Positions 61,227 through 64,000 of a stretch of DNA of 64,000 nt are shown here, in pieces; the first letter of the stretch is position 1, and every line of letters begins with the position of its first letter. Where the stretch lies: the NCBI RefSeq assembly GCF_017545445.1, contig NZ_JAFWOM010000175.1:54029-118028 (forward strand), written 5' to 3'. The notes under the pieces are model-generated. The model did no database searches. It was given only the letters and a program-made list of their open reading frames with translations, and was not told where the DNA came from. This stretch comes from Fibrobacter sp. (GTDB lineage: Bacteria; Fibrobacterota; Fibrobacteria; Fibrobacterales; Fibrobacteraceae). The position numbers and the translations under genes are program-made.

Positions 61227-62189
61227 ATGATAAATAAAATTAGTTTTGTTGTTTGCTTATTACTTGTTTGGAATGCTTATGCTTGTAAAGCCCAGCAGCG
61301 TGGTAGTTATTGCTCGGATATAAGGACAAAGACTTGTTTAGGCATCCATGATGATAAGGCTTGTGCACGGCTTGATCCGGAATTTAAGGATTTCGAAAAT
61401 TTTTTTGATATTGAAAAAGTAAGAACTGATACACGGTTAAGTGGTTGTCAAGATGTTGGATTGAATTATACTTTTTATGTAACGCCTAAAGTTAAAATAT
61501 CGCTTGAAAGTATATTTTTTAGATTCGATATGGTTTTTGCTGATAGTTCGTTTAGGAAATCTCCAATAGATGTAGTAGAATCTTTTAAGAAAATGGCGGC
61601 TGCTATCCATAAAAATCCGTCTTTCGAAAAATGGTTGGAAAAAAATGCTAGGGAACGTGTAGAGAAAAAAATGCCCCATCAATTATTAGTTTATGAAAAT
61701 ATTGCAAAGATATACAATCAAAAAGAGATATATGTTAAGGGTAAATCTTGGTGGAACGAGCCTATAGAAAATGTTTGGAATAAAATAGGAATGTCTGGTA
61801 AATATGTTGGTACGTTATCTTTTTGTGAAGCTCCAGATTTTTGCGAAGTTGTTGAAAGCTGTGGAACTCCAGATTTTTTGTTGGGTGATAATGGGGACGT
61901 TTTCGTTCCAGAAATATGGTTGTGGAATTCTAAAAAAGAAAAGATATTAGATGTTTCTCAGAATGAAATAGACGCTATTCCTGATACTAGATTGAAACAA
62001 TGCGAGGTTCAAAAATCCTCTAAAGGAATTTTATCATATATTGAGGATTTTCTGTGCAATCATTCTCTAGTCTCAGAAAATCGTTGCGCAGAATGGCTTT
62101 CAAAATATTATAAGACTGAATATTGCGACTACCTCATTATCCGCAATGACGGCACAATCGAATATGGCCCGAAATCAGGGGCTTTGTAA
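61227..62189 (+). CDS. Exported protein of the tandem family, short form 1
   Basis: 320 residues from ATG 61227, after the same 21-nt junction. Signal peptide about 1-17 (FVVCLLLVWNAYAC). Part A is missing. Part B follows directly: ARLDPEFKDFENFFDIEKV, VTPKVKISLESI, KNPSFEKWLEKN, GMSGKYVGTLSF, LGDNGDVFV and CDYLIIRNDGTIEYGPKSG. About ten cysteines in the mature part suggest disulfides and a periplasmic or surface place. Function unknown; close to the partial gene at 63200. Confidence 0.68.
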   Translation: MINKISFVVCLLLVWNAYACKAQQRGSYCSDIRTKTCLGIHDDKACARLDPEFKDFENFFDIEKVRTDTRLSGCQDVGLNYTFYVTPKVKISLESIFFRFDMVFADSSFRKSPIDVVESFKKMAAAIHKNPSFEKWLEKNARERVEKKMPHQLLVYENIAKIYNQKEIYVKGKSWWNEPIENVWNKIGMSGKYVGTLSFCEAPDFCEVVESCGTPDFLLGDNGDVFVPEIWLWNSKKEKILDVSQNEIDAIPDTRLKQCEVQKSSKGILSYIEDFLCNHSLVSENRCAEWLSKYYKTEYCDYLIIRNDGTIEYGPKSGAL

Positions 62190-62296
62190 AAAACGAGAAC
62201 CCATGCTTGTGAAATTTATTTTTCATGCTTTTGCAACATTGCCATAATTCAGATTTCTATTTTAGAATAGGATAAATTCATGTTGCTGGAATTGGA

Positions 62297-63178
62297 ATGA
62301 AGCTTGAAAAAAATTTGTTTTTTGCGATGGTGCTTGTCTATGCTGTATCGACGCTTGCCGCGCCGAGTATTTACGATTTAGAAATTCTTCGTCAGTATTC
62401 AAAATTTGTTGAATTTGAAAAATATTTTAATGTTGATAAAGTTCATTCGAATTATCGTTGCGATAACCATGGTAGGGGTACTGCATTTTATCGTCGTTCA
62501 GAGAAACCTTTTTCATATACCATTTGGGCTGTTCCTAAAAAGCAAAATCCGTTACGAAAATTGTCTCTTAATAAGTTTCTTTTTGATTTTAGAGAAGTTC
62601 ATGAAGGCTTTTCATTTGGTGAAGAATATTCGTCTGGATTATGTGAAGGCCTGTATGCTGCTATTCATAAAAATTTGCTATTTGAAAAATGGTTGAAACA
62701 ATCAGCCCCAAAACAAAGAAATGGTGTCGCTGGCATAGAATATGAAGATGAAATATGTAGAAATGAAATTTTTAGGAACGTTGGAATATTTGGAGCGTAT
62801 GTGGGAACATTGATGTATGGTTCTGAAACGGTTTTCCAGTACTCTAGTAGATGTGGTGGCGGATTTAGTTATAGTTTGTTAGATTCTTATGAATTCTGGT
62901 TTAGCGATAATGGCGATGTACTTGTTGCTAGAACAAAAATCAGGGGTGATAAAACCTTCTTGGATTCTGTTTTCACTAGAAAAGCTTCTATAAGACAGTG
63001 CAAAGAACCTGAAAAAACAATTCCGTTTGATTGCTATTATTCAATTATCTCTAGTGAACATTGTCAAGATTCATTTCCGAAAAATGCAGTTCCATATAGG
63101 GTTCCGCAATACTGTGATTACCTCATCATCCGCAATGACGGTTCAATCGAATACGGCCCGAAATCGGGAAGGTGGTAA
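62297..63178 (+). CDS. Exported protein of the tandem family, short form 2
   Basis: 293 residues. Signal peptide about 1-21 (LVYAVSTLAA). Part B only: LRQYSKFVEFEKYFNVDKV, HKNLLFEKWLKQ, GIFGAYVGTLMY, FSDNGDVLV and CDYLIIRNDGSIEYGPKSG. It contains a Gly-rich RCGGGFSYSLL insertion after the YVGTL motif. Unlike the other members it is preceded by a 107-nt gap without the 21-nt junction, so it probably has its own promoter. Function unknown. Confidence 0.65.
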   Translation: MKLEKNLFFAMVLVYAVSTLAAPSIYDLEILRQYSKFVEFEKYFNVDKVHSNYRCDNHGRGTAFYRRSEKPFSYTIWAVPKKQNPLRKLSLNKFLFDFREVHEGFSFGEEYSSGLCEGLYAAIHKNLLFEKWLKQSAPKQRNGVAGIEYEDEICRNEIFRNVGIFGAYVGTLMYGSETVFQYSSRCGGGFSYSLLDSYEFWFSDNGDVLVARTKIRGDKTFLDSVFTRKASIRQCKEPEKTIPFDCYYSIISSEHCQDSFPKNAVPYRVPQYCDYLIIRNDGSIEYGPKSGRW

Positions 63179-63199
63179 TTTTTGACAAGGGTAGTTTTG

Positions 63200-64000
63200 A
63201 TGATAAAGAAAATTAGTTTTGTTGTTTGCTTGTTACTTTTTGGGGATGCTTTTGCATGTAAATCCATGCCTAGTCCTCCTTGTTTGCTCATTAGATGTCC
63301 GGGCTTTGGCGATATGGGTTGTGCACGACTCGATCCGAAATTTAAGAATTTTGAAAATTTTTTTGATGTTAAAAAAGTTCGCCATTTATGCGGAGAAAAT
63401 TTTACTTTTGATGTAACGCCTAAAGTTAAAATACCGCTTGAAAGTATAATTTTTAGATTCAACATGGTATTGGCGGATAGTTCGTTTAAAAAATCTCCAT
63501 TAGATGCTGTAGAATCTTTTAAGGCTATGGCGGATGCAATCCATAAAAATCCAACTTTCGAAAAATGGTTGGAAAAAAATGCTAAGGAACGTGCGGAAGA
63601 AAAAAAATCTCATCAATTATTAGTTGTAGGAAAGCTTGCATGGATAAACAATCAGGAAGAACTTGTTTATGAAAATATTGCTATGATAAAGAATCAAAAA
63701 GATATACATGTAGAGGGTAAATCTTGGTACGATTCAGACAAACCTATAGAAAATGCTTGGAATAAAATCGTAAAATCTGGTAAATATATTGGTACGTTAG
63801 CTTTTTGCAAAGCTCCAGATCCTTGTTCTAGAGTTGAAAACTGTGGATCACCTGAATTCTTGTTGGGTGATAATGGGGATGTTTTCGTTCCTGAAATAAG
63901 GATGTCGTTATGGAATTCTAAAAAAGAAAATATATTAGATGTCTCTTGGGATGAAATCGGACATTTTGCGGATGCTAGATTGAAACAATGCAAGGTTCAA
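63200..64000 (+). CDS. Exported protein of the tandem family, short form 3 (partial, runs off the window)
   Basis: The frame is open from ATG 63200 to the end of the window (267 residues visible) and starts after the same 21-nt junction. Signal peptide about 1-20 (FVVCLLLFGDAFAC). Part B: ARLDPKFKNFENFFDVKKV, VTPKVKIPLESI, KNPTFEKWLEKN, SGKYIGTLAF and LGDNGDVFV. It is a close paralogue of the protein at 61227, with an insertion of about 16 residues near residue 145 (WINNQEELVYENIAMIKNQ repeats a motif). The terminal GPKSG motif is expected just beyond the window. Confidence 0.65.
   Translation, partial: MIKKISFVVCLLLFGDAFACKSMPSPPCLLIRCPGFGDMGCARLDPKFKNFENFFDVKKVRHLCGENFTFDVTPKVKIPLESIIFRFNMVLADSSFKKSPLDAVESFKAMADAIHKNPTFEKWLEKNAKERAEEKKSHQLLVVGKLAWINNQEELVYENIAMIKNQKDIHVEGKSWYDSDKPIENAWNKIVKSGKYIGTLAFCKAPDPCSRVENCGSPEFLLGDNGDVFVPEIRMSLWNSKKENILDVSWDEIGHFADARLKQCKVQ

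Noticed and set aside
1..64000. Transposases, integrases, prophage, rRNA or tRNA genes
   Set aside because: I looked for typical proteins and for tRNA-like cloverleaf segments in the gaps and saw none. The longer gaps are filled by repeats.

Overview
The window comes from a Fibrobacter-type fibre-degrading bacterium (Fibrobacterota). Supporting traits are FISUMP ('Fibrobacter succinogenes major paralogous') lipoprotein modules, a TIGR02147/DUF4423 regulator, GH10 xylanases with CBM6 and a basic C-terminal module, a GH8 cellulase, many lipoproteins, and secreted proteins ending in type IX-like sorting domains. I saw no rRNA, tRNA, transposase, prophage or CRISPR array.

Layout. 1-3.6 kb: the tail of one FISUMP lipoprotein, then a TIGR02147 regulator coupled to a second FISUMP lipoprotein. 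3.7-12.4 kb: a polysaccharide-degradation cluster with one GH5-like enzyme carrying CBM6 and three tandem GH10-CBM6 xylanases. Each xylanase has its own terminator and a conserved ~105-nt leader, so whole transcription units were multiplied. 12.8-24.4 kb: a signalling island with two large soluble hybrid histidine kinases, two REC-HD-GYP regulators and one canonical Hpt. It also holds a double Hpt-like protein in which both phospho-accepting histidines are lysine, left by a tandem duplication whose junction is still readable. 24.7-31.5 kb: a GH8 cellulase, an M6-type secreted protein with all three HExxH residues replaced, and an FGE-sulfatase-fold lipoprotein. 31.6-38.7 kb: a likely operon of NlpE-like lipoprotein, LytTR regulator, signal peptidase I, Ig-like lipoprotein and a DnaQ-DinG fusion helicase. 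39-42.3 kb: two small membrane proteins and an XPB-type helicase-associated protein without a motor. 42.5-48.1 kb: lipoprotein, outer-membrane barrel, DUF4912 protein with a histone H1-like tail, and GH57 branching enzyme. 48.2-52.2 kb (minus strand): SRPBCC-like protein, UbiD-family decarboxylase and secreted metalloprotease. 52.4-56.9 kb: flippase and three glycosyltransferases for a surface glycan. 57-64 kb: six tandem paralogues of an exported family I do not recognise; the last runs off the window.

The longer gaps are filled with palindromic repeats (GTCATnCC...GGnATCTCC and GTCATCC...GGATCC types), a 63-nt repeat, and degenerate TAACCAC / TTCCTAC tracts. Several genes have a TANATT-like box 6-8 nt before the start codon and no ribosome-binding site, suggesting leaderless transcripts.

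The main candidates for something undescribed are the 57-64 kb paralogue array, the double pseudo-Hpt with its duplication scar, the M6 pseudoprotease, the shared xylanase leader element, and the leaderless start pattern.
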